From an uncultured Lachnospiraceae bacterium (GTDB taxonomy: Bacteria; Bacillota; Clostridia; Lachnospirales; Lachnospiraceae): DNA of 64,000 bases. The stretch is from assembly GCA_947626395.1 (NCBI GenBank), contig CANQRU010000012.1, positions 1-64,000 on the forward strand, given 5' to 3'. Shown in pieces: positions 1 through 8,374 of this stretch. Numbering within the stretch: the stretch's first letter is position 1; the number at the start of each line of letters is the position of its first letter. The notes under the pieces are model-generated. The model was given only the letters and a program-made list of their open reading frames with translations. It did not search any database and had not been told where the DNA came from. Both the position numbers and the translations under genes were made by a program.

Positions 1-1281
1 GAGCGGTTTTGCCGGGAGCATTTCCCCGGACACCAAGCCCTTGTCTGCACCCACCCGGACGGGCATAACCACAGCGGAAACATCCATGTCCACATCGTCA
101 TCAACAGCCTGCGGATCGAGGAAGTGCCGCTCCTGCCCTACATGGACAGGCCAGCCGACACCCGCGCCGGATGTAAGCACCGCTGCACCGACGCGGCCAT
201 GAGACACTTCCGAGCCGAGGTCATGGAGATGTGCCACCGGGAGGGGCTTTACCAGATTGACCTCTTGAACGGCAGCGCAAACCGGGTGACGGAGCGTGAG
301 TATTGGGCGCAGAAAAAGGGACAGGCCGCGCTGGACAAGCAAGCCGCCGCCCTTGCCGCCGAGGGCAAGCCGACCAGCCCCACCAAGTTTGAGACGGACA
401 AGGAAAAGCTGCGGCAGACCATCCGCTCCGCGCTGTCCTCTGCCACCAGCTTTGAGGACTTCGCCGCCCTGCTTCTCCGGGAGGGCGTGACGGTCAAAGA
501 GAGCCGGGGACGGCTTTCCTACCTCACGCCGGACAGGACGAAAGCCATCACCGCCCGGAAGCTGGGGGACGCCTTTGACCGCACTGCCGTCCTCTCCACG
601 CTGGAGCAGAACGCCGCCAGAGCAGCCGCAAAATCCGTGAAGCCACAGCAGCCAGCCAGTATTATGGCGCGTTTGAAAGGGGCAAAGGCTCCCAATGTCG
701 AGCGCGTGATCGACATCGAAGCCAAACGTGCCGAGGGCAAGGGCAAAGGCTACGAACACTGGGCAAGTATTCACAATCTGAAGAACGAGGCAAGGGCTCT
801 TGCTCTCTATCAGGAATACGGTTTTAAGTCCGGCGAAGAATTGAATGCCGCCATCGAAGCTGCTCACAAGGATACGCAGCAGACCCATGAGAAGCTGAAA
901 CAGAAAGAGATTGCTTTGAACGATAAGAAGGAGATCCAAAAGAATCTTCTGAGCTATATCAAGACAAAGCCTGTCCGCGACGGCCTGAAAGCGCAGAAAT
1001 CGGAGAAAGCCCGCCGCGCCTATCGGGAGCAGCATGAGGGCGATTTTATCATAGCCGAAGCCGCCAACCGTTATTTCCGTGACCGAGGCTTTGCCAAGCT
1101 GCCGAACAAGGATGCCCTGCGAGCGGAGATTGAAGCTCTGACTGTGGAGGCCAACACTCTCTATAACGAGTACCGGGAAAAAACTGCGCGGGAAAAAGAA
1201 TTGAAGATCATCCGGGACAATATTGAGCAGACGCTTCACGGAGCGCCCAGCCAGCAGAAAAAGCACGAACAGGAGCGTTGA
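1..1281 (+). CDS. relaxase/mobilization nuclease, MobA/MobL (MOBP-like), 5' end cut by window
   Basis: The frame is open from base 1, so the start lies upstream. The first visible residues include HPDGHNHSGNIHVHIVINS, the histidine-rich motif III of HUH relaxases, which binds the metal at the nicking site. These enzymes nick oriT and pilot the DNA strand during conjugative transfer. The rest is charged and helical, with coiled-coil stretches in the last ~150 residues (rich in K, E, Q), as is usual for the C-termini of Gram-positive MOBP relaxases. A GTG at 124 could be read as a start, but it would remove motif III and is rejected. Two small element genes and the recombinase follow. The family call is strong; the exact MOB subclass is not certain. 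Confidence 0.88.
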   Translation, partial: ERFCREHFPGHQALVCTHPDGHNHSGNIHVHIVINSLRIEEVPLLPYMDRPADTRAGCKHRCTDAAMRHFRAEVMEMCHREGLYQIDLLNGSANRVTEREYWAQKKGQAALDKQAAALAAEGKPTSPTKFETDKEKLRQTIRSALSSATSFEDFAALLLREGVTVKESRGRLSYLTPDRTKAITARKLGDAFDRTAVLSTLEQNAARAAAKSVKPQQPASIMARLKGAKAPNVERVIDIEAKRAEGKGKGYEHWASIHNLKNEARALALYQEYGFKSGEELNAAIEAAHKDTQQTHEKLKQKEIALNDKKEIQKNLLSYIKTKPVRDGLKAQKSEKARRAYREQHEGDFIIAEAANRYFRDRGFAKLPNKDALRAEIEALTVEANTLYNEYREKTAREKELKIIRDNIEQTLHGAPSQQKKHEQER

Positions 1282-1468
1282 TTTCCGCTCCAAAACGTCA
1301 CTGTAACCATAAAAAAGCACAGGTAAGCATTATACCTTACCCGCAATATTGCACCGTCTTCGGATGGAGCAAATGAAGCATATTTTTCCCGAAAAATCAT
1401 ACCGGGAATATACAGTTTTGCCGCCCGGCCGCGTTACCCTGCACAGCGGGCAGAAAGGAGCATCACAC

Positions 1469-1675
1469 TTGCCGAGAATGAGCAAAAAACGGCGGGAGGA
1501 ATGGTCTTTCTTCCTCAACCACCGCAACCGCATTACCTACAATGACCTCTGCCGGGGATGTACCCGCGACTGCAAGCAGAGCTTCCGCGCCGTCGTGCTA
1601 CTCTGCCCTCATTATCAGTCAAAACGCAGAAAGAATGCCAATACATCAAATCAAATCGAAGGAGGAATCGAATGA
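1469..1675 (+). CDS. small Cys-containing mobile-element protein, unknown function
   Basis: This is a 68-residue protein starting at TTG 1469, with AGAAAGGAG about 8 bases upstream; ATG 1478 is the alternative start. It contains the segment SKKRREEWSFFLNHRNRITY followed by a short Cys cluster (CxxCxxxC) and a later single Cys. From memory, similar small proteins occur beside relaxases in Lachnospiraceae elements, but I know of no function. The Cys arrangement could hold a zinc ion, which is inference. Its TGA overlaps the ATG of the next gene (ATGA), implying translational coupling. A longer frame from 1349 has no ribosome site and is not preferred. Confidence 0.65.
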   Translation: MPRMSKKRREEWSFFLNHRNRITYNDLCRGCTRDCKQSFRAVVLLCPHYQSKRRKNANTSNQIEGGIE

Positions 1676-1962
1676 GCGAGAAATTTATCTATGAACCCAT
1701 TGATCTCTGCGCCTGTTACGAGCCGGAAGAAGAAATCCCCGCCGACCTCATAAAAGAATGGGATCGTCTCTACTGGGAAGGCCCGGAGGACACGCCGGAA
1801 AACAGGGCATTTTATCTTATCGAGCCGGACGGTTCACTGTACTACTATTACGGCAACACTCGCATCAAGGTTTCCGAGCATTTCGCCCCAGCCGGTAAGC
1901 CGGTGGACAAGCTCATTGAGGGCGTTATCAGGTACGCCGCGAAAAACAATCCCGGCAAATAA
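1672..1962 (+). CDS. hypothetical acidic accessory protein of the mobile element
   Basis: This is a 96-residue acidic protein starting at ATG 1672, with GGAGG in the end of the preceding gene and a 4-base ATGA overlap. It carries tyrosine- and acid-rich segments such as EPDGSLYYYYGN, with no membrane segment or signal peptide. I do not recognise a domain. Its position between relaxase and recombinase, coupled to a small Cys protein, suggests an element-encoded accessory or control protein. A longer frame from 1558 overlaps the upstream gene and lacks a ribosome site. Confidence 0.65.
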   Translation: MSEKFIYEPIDLCACYEPEEEIPADLIKEWDRLYWEGPEDTPENRAFYLIEPDGSLYYYYGNTRIKVSEHFAPAGKPVDKLIEGVIRYAAKNNPGK

Positions 1963-1974
1963 ACGGGATTCATA

Positions 1975-2021
1975 TTGATTCGGGCCCGCGCTTACAGTAT
2001 AATAAAGGCGTATTGTAAGCG
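1975..2021 (+). promoter_or_regulatory. recombinase promoter with an inverted repeat around the -10 box
   Basis: TTGATT (1975-1980) and TATAAT (1998-2003) are separated by 17 bases. A perfect 8-base inverted repeat, CGCTTACA at 1989-1996 and TGTAAGCG at 2014-2021, flanks the -10 box. It could be an operator that restrains recombinase expression while the element is integrated; that role is inferred. Confidence 0.7.
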
Positions 2022-2056
2022 TGGGTTGTTTCCAAACAGAAGGAGGTTAAATTACA

Positions 2057-3676
2057 GTGAAACAACCGTACAATACAGCACTTTATATGAGACTTAGCCG
2101 TGACGACGAGAATTACGGCGACAGCGTTTCCATCGAGACACAGCGTACCACCTTGCATCAGTATGTGGCCGAACACCCGGAATTCCATGTGGTTTCTGAG
2201 TTTGTGGACGACGGCTGGAGTGGGACAAATTTTGAACGTCCCCAGTTCAAGCGGATGATGGACGAGATCGAGGCGGGGAACATCAACTGCCTGATTACGA
2301 AAGACCTATCGCGTTTTGGCCGCGAACACATCATGATGGGCTATTATCTTGAATTTGTGTTCCCACGGTTGAAAGTCCGTTATATCGCTGTCAATGACAA
2401 TGAGGATACGGACAGGGGACTGTCGGACTTTGTACCCTTCAAAAACCTGATCAACGAGTTCACGGCAAAGGACACCAGCCGCAAAGAAAAAGCTGCTTTC
2501 CGCGCGAAGTTTCTCAATGGCGAGAGGGTCAACTGTGTGCCGCCTTTGGGATATATCAAACACCCGGAGATCAAGAACAAGCTGAAGGTAGACCCGGAGA
2601 CAAGCTGGATCATTGAGAAGATTTTTGACCTGTCCCTGCATGGAACGGGAGCCGCAAAGATCGCTGCGCTTCTGACGGATGAAAAGATTCCGTGCCCCGC
2701 ATGGATACAGTACACCCGGTATGGAGTAAAGGGACGGTACTTTGAAGGGCAGCCGGAGGAAAAACGCTACTTCTGGTCAAACTCGCAGGTAAAGAATATC
2801 CTGAAAGATGAAACCTATATCGGCAATACCGTCCACTATCGTATGGGGACAATCTCATACAAGAACAAAAAGACGGTAAAGAAGCCGCAGGAGGAATGGC
2901 TGCGGGTCGAGGGCACCCATGAAGCTATCATTTCCAAGGATGTCTTTGATACGGTGCAGGAGCAGAGGAAACGCAAGCGCAGGGAATGTAAGGACAAAAC
3001 GACACAGATTTTCGCCGGGCTTCTGGTATGCCCGGACTGTGGCTGGAAGATGCGGTATTCCTGCAAGACCAGACCCAACGGGCTGTACCGCCAGTTTAAC
3101 TGCGGACGCTACCGGGAGTACCGAAGCGAGAGCCGGAGATGCACCCCTCACTATATCCGCTATGAAATGCTATATAATTATGTGCTGACCCGGATACAGT
3201 ATTGGGCGGCACAGGCGGAGCAGGACGAGGGCAAGCTGTTGGAGCGTCTGCTAAGTTCCGGCAGTAAAGAGCGGAATGCGGCGAGGAAGAAGCAGCTTTC
3301 GGACTTGAAAAAGGCCGAGAAGCGGAAGGCCGAGGTTGACGGATTGTTCGCAAGGCTCTATGAGGACTGGGCGGCGGGGCGTATCACCGAATACAATTTC
3401 AATATGCTGACCGCAAAATACCAGACGGAGCAGGGCGAACTGTCTGAGAAGATTGAAGCGTTGACCGCAGAGGTCGAGGCGGTGCGCCAGACAGAGAGCG
3501 ACGCCGAGAAGTGGCTGGCACTGATCCGGCAGTACGCACACCCCACGGAGTTGACCGCCGGGCTGCTGAACGCTCTGATTGACAAGATTCTGGTGCATGA
3601 AGCGACGGAAGACGCAGACGGCTGCAAGGAGCAGGAAATCGAGATTTACTACCGCTTCATCGGCAAAATCGACTGA
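2057..3676 (+). CDS. large serine recombinase (TndX/TnpX-like), intact
   Basis: This 539-residue site-specific recombinase is expected to excise and integrate the element through a phosphoserine intermediate. The N-terminal resolvase domain (about 1-150) carries the catalytic motif YMRLSRDD, with Ser14 as the likely nucleophile, and the KDLSRFGR motif near residue 80. A recombinase domain follows, then a zinc ribbon starting at Cys325 and Cys328 with later cysteines near the RYREYRSESRRC segment, then a coiled coil (about 385-490). Length matches TnpX/TndX-type enzymes. It starts at GTG 2057, with AAGGAGG about 10 bases upstream. It is the last gene of the element; the adjacent truncated recombinase is its probable insertion target. 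Confidence 0.93.
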   Translation: MKQPYNTALYMRLSRDDENYGDSVSIETQRTTLHQYVAEHPEFHVVSEFVDDGWSGTNFERPQFKRMMDEIEAGNINCLITKDLSRFGREHIMMGYYLEFVFPRLKVRYIAVNDNEDTDRGLSDFVPFKNLINEFTAKDTSRKEKAAFRAKFLNGERVNCVPPLGYIKHPEIKNKLKVDPETSWIIEKIFDLSLHGTGAAKIAALLTDEKIPCPAWIQYTRYGVKGRYFEGQPEEKRYFWSNSQVKNILKDETYIGNTVHYRMGTISYKNKKTVKKPQEEWLRVEGTHEAIISKDVFDTVQEQRKRKRRECKDKTTQIFAGLLVCPDCGWKMRYSCKTRPNGLYRQFNCGRYREYRSESRRCTPHYIRYEMLYNYVLTRIQYWAAQAEQDEGKLLERLLSSGSKERNAARKKQLSDLKKAEKRKAEVDGLFARLYEDWAAGRITEYNFNMLTAKYQTEQGELSEKIEALTAEVEAVRQTESDAEKWLALIRQYAHPTELTAGLLNALIDKILVHEATEDADGCKEQEIEIYYRFIGKID

Positions 3677-3698
3677 TTATAGGCATTTATATCCTTAA

Positions 3699-5030
3699 CT
3701 GAATTACACAGATTTCGTTTTTCCAAGCCTCGGCTGCCGGTTCATCGCGCTGGGCGATGGCGTGGATACCATGCACAAGAACAATGAAATGTTGGTCATT
3801 CTGAAAAACGTGATGAACGACCTCTATGCGCGGGATACCAGCAACAAGATCAAGGCGGTCAAGCAATCCACGTTCAAGAGCGGCAAGTATGTCGGGTGCT
3901 ACGCTCCATTGGGCTACAAAAAGAGCGCGGACGACAAGCACGTTTTAGAGATCGACCCCGTGACCGCGCCGGTGGTGCGCCACATTTTCGACCTCAGACT
4001 GCAAGGCAACGGATTCCGAAAGATAGCGATACAACTCAACACGGAGGGTGTTCCCGCTCCGAGAACTTTCTACTACATGGCTGAGGGGAAAGAAAATCCT
4101 CGCGGTGAGACTCCGTACTGGAATGACGTGACTGTAAAGACAATTCTCCGTAACGAGGTTTACATCGGTCACATGGTGCAGAACAAGACGGGTACGGTGT
4201 CCTACAAAAACCATAAGCAGGTCAGCAAGCCGAAAGAGGATTGGATCAAGGTTGAGAATACCCATGAGCCTATCATCTCTCAGGAAACGTGGGATGCCGT
4301 TCAGCGGATGGACAACCACCCGTCCAGAAGCAGGACGGGCAAGAGCGGGACGATTGCTCTATTCGGAGGACTTCTGCGGTGCATGGATTGCGGATCTTCT
4401 TTTCGTTTTGTGAGGGACTACCGTACAAAGCGAAAAGCATCCGAGTATAGGGCTTATGCCTGCAACCGTTTTATGTCGGGTGGCAAAATTGCCTGTTCCT
4501 CGCACTACATCAACGAGAAAGCTCTGGTATCTGTGGTGCTGACCGATATTCGGAACAAAGCGTTCTTCGCCCAGCAGAGCCGCGAAGCCCTTAAAGAGCG
4601 GATACTCGCTAAGAAAGAATCTGTTAACGCAGAACGGGCGAACACTCTGAAAGCAGAGTTGTCCGCACTGGATAAACGTCTTGCCGAACTTGAAAAGCTG
4701 ATTCAAGCCGCCTATGAGGATAAGGTCATGGGACGTATCCCGGAGAGTGTCTGTATCCAGCTTCTGAACAAGTACGAAGCCGAGCGGACGGAGAAGCTGG
4801 AACACAAAAAGGACATCTCCGCGAAGCTGGCAACCAGCCGGGCAAACGAGCAGTCGGTTGACGATTGGCTGGACATGATACAGGACTATACCCAGCTTGA
4901 GGAACTTGACCGTCCCACCCTTGTCCGGCTCATTCAGAAAATCGAGGTCGGAGAAAAATATCAGGTGAATGACCACATGGAACGGGACATCAACATCTAC
5001 TATAATTTTGTAGGCTTTGTAGAACTGTAA
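3699..5030 (+). pseudogene. large serine recombinase lacking its catalytic N-terminus
   Basis: The open frame follows a TAA at 3696-3698 and reads LNYTDFVFPSLGCRFIALGD, a conserved segment normally about 110 residues into a large serine recombinase. The catalytic-serine region and any start codon with a ribosome site are missing. What remains is the rest of the resolvase domain (YARDTSNKI), the recombinase domain, a zinc ribbon (CMDCGSSF and later cysteines) and the coiled-coil tail, with no internal stop through 5030. An internal GTG at 3762 would give 422 residues without the active site. The clean loss at the end of the neighbouring element fits disruption by insertion, with the 5' half predicted beyond the element's left end. 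Simple deletion is the alternative. Confidence 0.85.
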
Positions 5031-5090
5031 ACCCGTCATGCTTTATGCAAGGTTGACTAAGGAATTTCTGTATACATGCGCCGTCAGGGC

Positions 5091-5119
5091 TCGACGGGAA
5101 AGAGAAGGGATGGTATAAT
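5091..5119 (+). promoter_or_regulatory. promoter of the double-flavodoxin gene
   Basis: TCGACG (5091-5096), a 17-base spacer and TATAAT (5114-5119) with an extended TG upstream. About 165 bases of leader follow before the start codon. They contain hairpins (CTGCCGG pairing with CCGGCAG near 5237-5263, and GTCCGAAGGAC near 5210), but no riboswitch class that I recognise. Confidence 0.6.
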
Positions 5120-5285
5120 TGCGTCAGAGGTCATAACTGCGCCGGTTCGCGCCTGACCGAAAGGATGGCAGTTACCGGGGCGGAGCGTGCGCATCCTTTG
5201 GAGAGAGCATGTCCGAAGGACAGGGTATATCAAAAACTGCCGGCTGTGGTTTTCCGGCAGAATCCGGGAAAGAGGGGCAGGGCTT

Positions 5286-6812
5286 ATGAATATTCTTGTA
5301 TTAAATGGAAGTCCCAAGGGGCAGTACAGCATTACGCTTCAGACGTCGCTTTATCTGGAAGTGAAGCGTCCGAAGCATACGTTTCGAGTGATCCATGTGG
5401 GGCAGCGCGTCCGCGCGCTGGAGAGAGATTTCTCGGAGATCAGAGAGGCGGCCGAATGGGCGGATCTGCTGGTATTTTCCTATCCGGTCTATACGTTTAT
5501 CGCGCCAAGCCAGCTGCATAAGTTTATCGAACTTCTGAAGGCGTCGGACGCAGCCGTGGCCGGGAAATACGCGACCCAGATCACCACATCGAAGCATTTC
5601 TACGATGTGACGGCTCACCGGTATATTCAGGACAACTGTCAGGACATGGGCATGAAATTCATCCGCGGTCTGTCGGCGGACATGGACGATCTGACGACGC
5701 CGAAGGGGCAGAAGGAGGCGCTGGCGTTCTTCGACCATGTGATCTGGCAGATGAAGAAGGGAATCTATGAACCTGCCCCGGCGCCGCAGGCGCCGGCAAG
5801 ACATTCGGCGGTGACGGTGCCGGGAGGCGGGACTGCTGCGGAAGCTTCCGGTTCGGCGGATGCGACAGTTTCTGCGGAAGCGAAATCAGCAGAAGCGGCT
5901 GAATCTGGTGAGCAGGAGGCAGTGCAGAACCGGCGTGAGTCTGGAACTGCGGAGCCGGCTGCCGTATCGGATAAGCCCGGCGACGTAGTCATTGTCACCG
6001 ACTGCGCCCCCGGCGATACGCAGCTTGCGGACATGATCGCCCGGTTCCGGGCCGTGCTTCCGCTGGCCAGCCGGATCGTCAACCTGCGGGAGTATCCGTT
6101 TAAGGGCGGCTGTCTGGGGTGTTTCCACTGCGCCACGTCCGGCAAATGCGTCTATATCGACGGCTTCGACGAGTATCTGCGCAATCACATCCAGACGGCC
6201 CAGGCCATCGTGTACGCATTCTCCATTCAGGACCATTCCATGGGACCGGTCTTTAAGATGTACGACGACCGGCAGTTCTGCAACGGCCATCGCACTGTGA
6301 CCATGGGGATGCCTATGGGCTATCTGGTCAGCGGAAATTACAGTCAGGAGTTTAACCTGCAGATGATCGTGGAAGGCCGCGCCCAGGTGGGCGGCAATTA
6401 TCTGGCCGGAGTGGCCACGGACGAGACTGATCCGGATCATGCCATCGATCAGATGGCGGCCAACCTGACCTACGCCATTAAGCGCCGCTACGCGGAGCCG
6501 CAGAATTTCTACGGCGTCGGCGGCATGAAGATCTTCCGCGACCTGATCTACCTGATGCAGGGCATGATGAAGGCGGATCATCGGTTCTATAAGGCCCATG
6601 GCCAGTATGATTTCCCGCAGAAGAAGAAAGGAACCGTCGTCAAGATGTACCTGGTGGGGGCGCTCCTGTCCCAGCCTGCGGTCATGAAGAAGATGGGGAA
6701 TCAGATGAACGAAGGGATGCTGATGCCTTATAAGAAAGTGATCGAGAGAGCGAAGGCGGGGACGGCCGCTACTTCTCCCTCCGTAACGGCAGACGGTCCG
6801 AGAAAAAGCTGA
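5286..6812 (+). CDS. tandem flavodoxin-fold NAD(P)H/FMN oxidoreductase
   Basis: This cytoplasmic protein of 508 residues has two flavodoxin-like halves. The N-terminal half starts MNILVLNGSPKG, the FMN phosphate-binding loop of NADPH-dependent FMN reductases, and has FSYPVYTF further on. A low-complexity Ala/Glu/Ser-rich linker (about 165-225) follows. The second half (VVIVTDCAPGDTQ) carries GGCLGCFHCATSGKCVY, a Cys-rich loop like that of iron-sulfur flavoproteins, and the flavodoxin-type segment DDRQFCNGH. It probably moves electrons to an unknown acceptor. ATG 5286 is chosen because it begins the fold and follows AGAGGGG; the frame extends 33 codons further upstream without support. It is monocistronic, with its own promoter. 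Confidence 0.8.
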   Translation: MNILVLNGSPKGQYSITLQTSLYLEVKRPKHTFRVIHVGQRVRALERDFSEIREAAEWADLLVFSYPVYTFIAPSQLHKFIELLKASDAAVAGKYATQITTSKHFYDVTAHRYIQDNCQDMGMKFIRGLSADMDDLTTPKGQKEALAFFDHVIWQMKKGIYEPAPAPQAPARHSAVTVPGGGTAAEASGSADATVSAEAKSAEAAESGEQEAVQNRRESGTAEPAAVSDKPGDVVIVTDCAPGDTQLADMIARFRAVLPLASRIVNLREYPFKGGCLGCFHCATSGKCVYIDGFDEYLRNHIQTAQAIVYAFSIQDHSMGPVFKMYDDRQFCNGHRTVTMGMPMGYLVSGNYSQEFNLQMIVEGRAQVGGNYLAGVATDETDPDHAIDQMAANLTYAIKRRYAEPQNFYGVGGMKIFRDLIYLMQGMMKADHRFYKAHGQYDFPQKKKGTVVKMYLVGALLSQPAVMKKMGNQMNEGMLMPYKKVIERAKAGTAATSPSVTADGPRKS

Positions 6813-6887
6813 TCAGATTCTTTTTAACATAGCGGTTCTGATCCTCCTGCGATAAGGTTTGGGTGGTCTGTGTGAATGGCATGCAGA

Positions 6888-7392
6888 TTAATAAACGGCT
6901 CCGCTGTTGTACACAGCTGTCCCGGTATGCTCCGCGGTCACACGGATGGCGGTTTCCAGCGCCGCGCGGATCATGGACAGCGCCATGCTGGGCGTGCCGG
7001 CGGGCTTATCGACGACCTGTTCCGGGATATAGGGGACATGGATGAATCCGCCCCTGATGCCGGGATACCGGTTAGCGATCATATGCATCAGCGAATAAAA
7101 TGTATCGTTGCATACGTAGGTTCCGGCGCTGTAGGATACGGCGGCGGGAATCCCCTCCGCCCGCATCGCTTCCGCAATCTTTTCGACCGGAATGGTGGCG
7201 AAATACGCCGCGGGGCCGTCAGAGCAGACCGGCGTTTCCCGGGGACTGGCGCCCAGGTTATCCGGGATGGAAGCATAGCGGTAGTTGATGGCGACTTTCT
7301 CCACGCTGATCCGGAAGACGCCGGACCGCTTCCCAGGAAGGATTGACGCTGTCTCCGCCAAAAGGCGTGAAGCCTGTCAGAAGTATTTTCAT
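6888..7392 (-). pseudogene. pcp: pyrrolidone-carboxylate peptidase with internal deletion and frameshift
   Basis: Pcp removes N-terminal pyroglutamate from peptides. On the minus strand from ATG 7392 the frame reads [20 protein letters not shown] then EAVRRLPD, a canonical Pcp N-terminus. The C-terminal two thirds lies in another frame: [22 protein letters not shown] (catalytic Cys) and GGFIHVPYIPEQ (catalytic His). Compared with a ~215-residue Pcp, about 45-50 residues between 'RRLPD' and the 'VEKVAIN' segment are missing, and the junction near 7305-7315 changes frame. The catalytic residues survive, but no single frame encodes the enzyme, so the gene is judged inactive. Its stop is at 6888. 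Confidence 0.85.
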
Positions 7393-7562
7393 AATGTGTC
7401 TCCGTTTTTATTTGCAAGTTTTTCGCTTTTATTGTAATATGCTCATTGTAGACCCGCGGCGTCTTTTTGTAAAGTCTGAAAGCTGCGGTCCGCGGCATTT
7501 TCCGTCGGAGGGCGGCTGCAAATAAAGAGGCATTTTTGAAGAAATAAATCGGAGAGAAGCTT

Positions 7563-8160
7563 ATGGACAGAGAACGTTTTGAGAAACAGCTGCAGTTTAT
7601 TCTTGAGATCGACAAAGAGAAGAATATTCTGCGCCAGACCCATTTAAGCGGCCACGGCCGGCCGCCGGGAGAACGACGCGGAGCACGCATGGCACATGGC
7701 GGTCATGATCTGGCTTCTGCGGGAATATTCCAACGAGGAGTTTGATCTGGCGAAGGCCATGATGATGGCGCTGATCCACGATATCGTGGAGATCGACGCG
7801 GGGGATACCTACGCCTACGACGCGCAGGGACTGGCGACCCAGAAGGAGCGGGAGGAGAAGGCCGCGGAGCGGATCTTCGGTCTGCTGCCGGACGAACAGC
7901 GGGAAGAGCTGCGCGGGCTGTTCGAGGAGTTTGAGACTTACGCGACGCCGGAGGCGCGCTTCGCCCATACGATGGACAATCTGCAGCCCCTTCTTCTGAA
8001 CAGTTCCAACGGCGGCGCCGACTGGCGGGAACACGGTGTCTGCCGCTCCCAGGTGGAAGGCCGCCATAAGACGACAGCGCGGGGGTCGAAGGAGATCAGC
8101 GAATTCGCGATGGGGCTGATCGATGAGAATGTGAAGAAGGGGAATATACGGGACGAGTGA
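7563..8160 (+). pseudogene. HD-domain hydrolase (YfbR/HDDC2-like nucleotidase) with a frameshift
   Basis: From ATG 7563 (GGAG 8 bases upstream) the frame reads MDRERFEKQLQFILEIDKEK then NILRQTHLSGHGR, the usual N-terminus of HD-family 5'-nucleotidases. The following conserved RENDAEHAWHMA segment lies in the next frame, so a one-base indel sits in the GC-rich run at about 7658-7672. The second frame continues through ALIHDIVEIDAGDTYAYD, which contains the HD metal-binding pair, to the stop at 8160. The family hydrolyses deoxynucleoside monophosphates. Everything outside the indel looks intact, so this may be a recent mutation or a base-calling error. Confidence 0.8.
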
Positions 8161-8228
8161 GAGCGGATTTACTGTTCAGTTTTATCTGAATTGCCCAAAA
8201 TAGGGTAAGCAAATTACAAGTAAAAGTA

Positions 8229-8257
8229 TTGACAAAAGGCAAAGAATATCATATAGT
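8229..8257 (+). promoter_or_regulatory. promoter of the DUF3800-linked RNA
   Basis: TTGACA (8229-8234) and TATAGT (8252-8257) with a 17-base spacer, predicting a start near 8264. The transcript would pass through a compact structured leader that ends in a terminator 16 bases before the DUF3800 start codon. Confidence 0.8.
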
Positions 8258-8263
8258 AACATT

Positions 8264-8358
8264 GCAGGTAGAAATACGCTGTATACCCGTGCCACCGAAT
8301 TCACGTTTAAGTGTCATGTACTGGCACCGGCCACGGGGCCGCCGAAAGGCGGCTTTTT
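8264..8358 (+). ncRNA. short structured RNA upstream of the DUF3800 gene
   Basis: This predicted ~95-nt RNA lies between a strong promoter and an intrinsic terminator. GTGCCA (8289-8294) can pair with TGGCAC (8322-8327), and CCCGTG (8286-8291) with CACGGG (8332-8337). The two pairings share bases 8289-8291, so they are alternatives. From memory, several candidate structured RNA motifs named for adjacent DUF3800 genes have been described by comparative genomics; this arrangement fits them, but I cannot assign a class. Its role (antitoxin-like, attenuator or other) is unknown. Confidence 0.6.
8338..8358 (+). terminator. intrinsic terminator between the small RNA and DUF3800
   Basis: GCCGCC (8338-8343), GAAA loop, GGCGGC (8348-8353), then five T. 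It is textbook in shape and sits just before the ribosome site of the DUF3800 gene, so translation of that gene depends on read-through. Confidence 0.85.
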
Positions 8359-8374
8359 GTTTAAGGAGATAGAA

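Larger units (their letters stand above)
1..3702 (+). mobile_element. right part of an integrated mobilizable/conjugative element (left end outside window)
   Basis: The block holds a relaxase, two small accessory genes and a large serine recombinase, all on the plus strand, with the recombinase last. This is the usual right-end layout of Tn4451/Tn5397-like elements. Immediately after the recombinase stop, a different recombinase reading frame begins without its N-terminus, so the right boundary is placed at 3690-3702. TnpX and TndX recombinases are known to use a GA crossover dinucleotide, and a GA lies at 3701-3702 where the interrupted frame resumes. The boundary and core are inferred; the left end is not in the window. 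Confidence 0.6.

Noticed and set aside
3762-5030. Second recombinase read as an intact 422-residue protein from GTG 3762
   Set aside because: It lacks the catalytic serine region, and conserved sequence continues upstream to 3699 without a start codon or ribosome site.
5120-5285. Leader considered as an FMN or other known riboswitch
   Set aside because: Conserved FMN, TPP, SAM and cobalamin signature segments are not visible.
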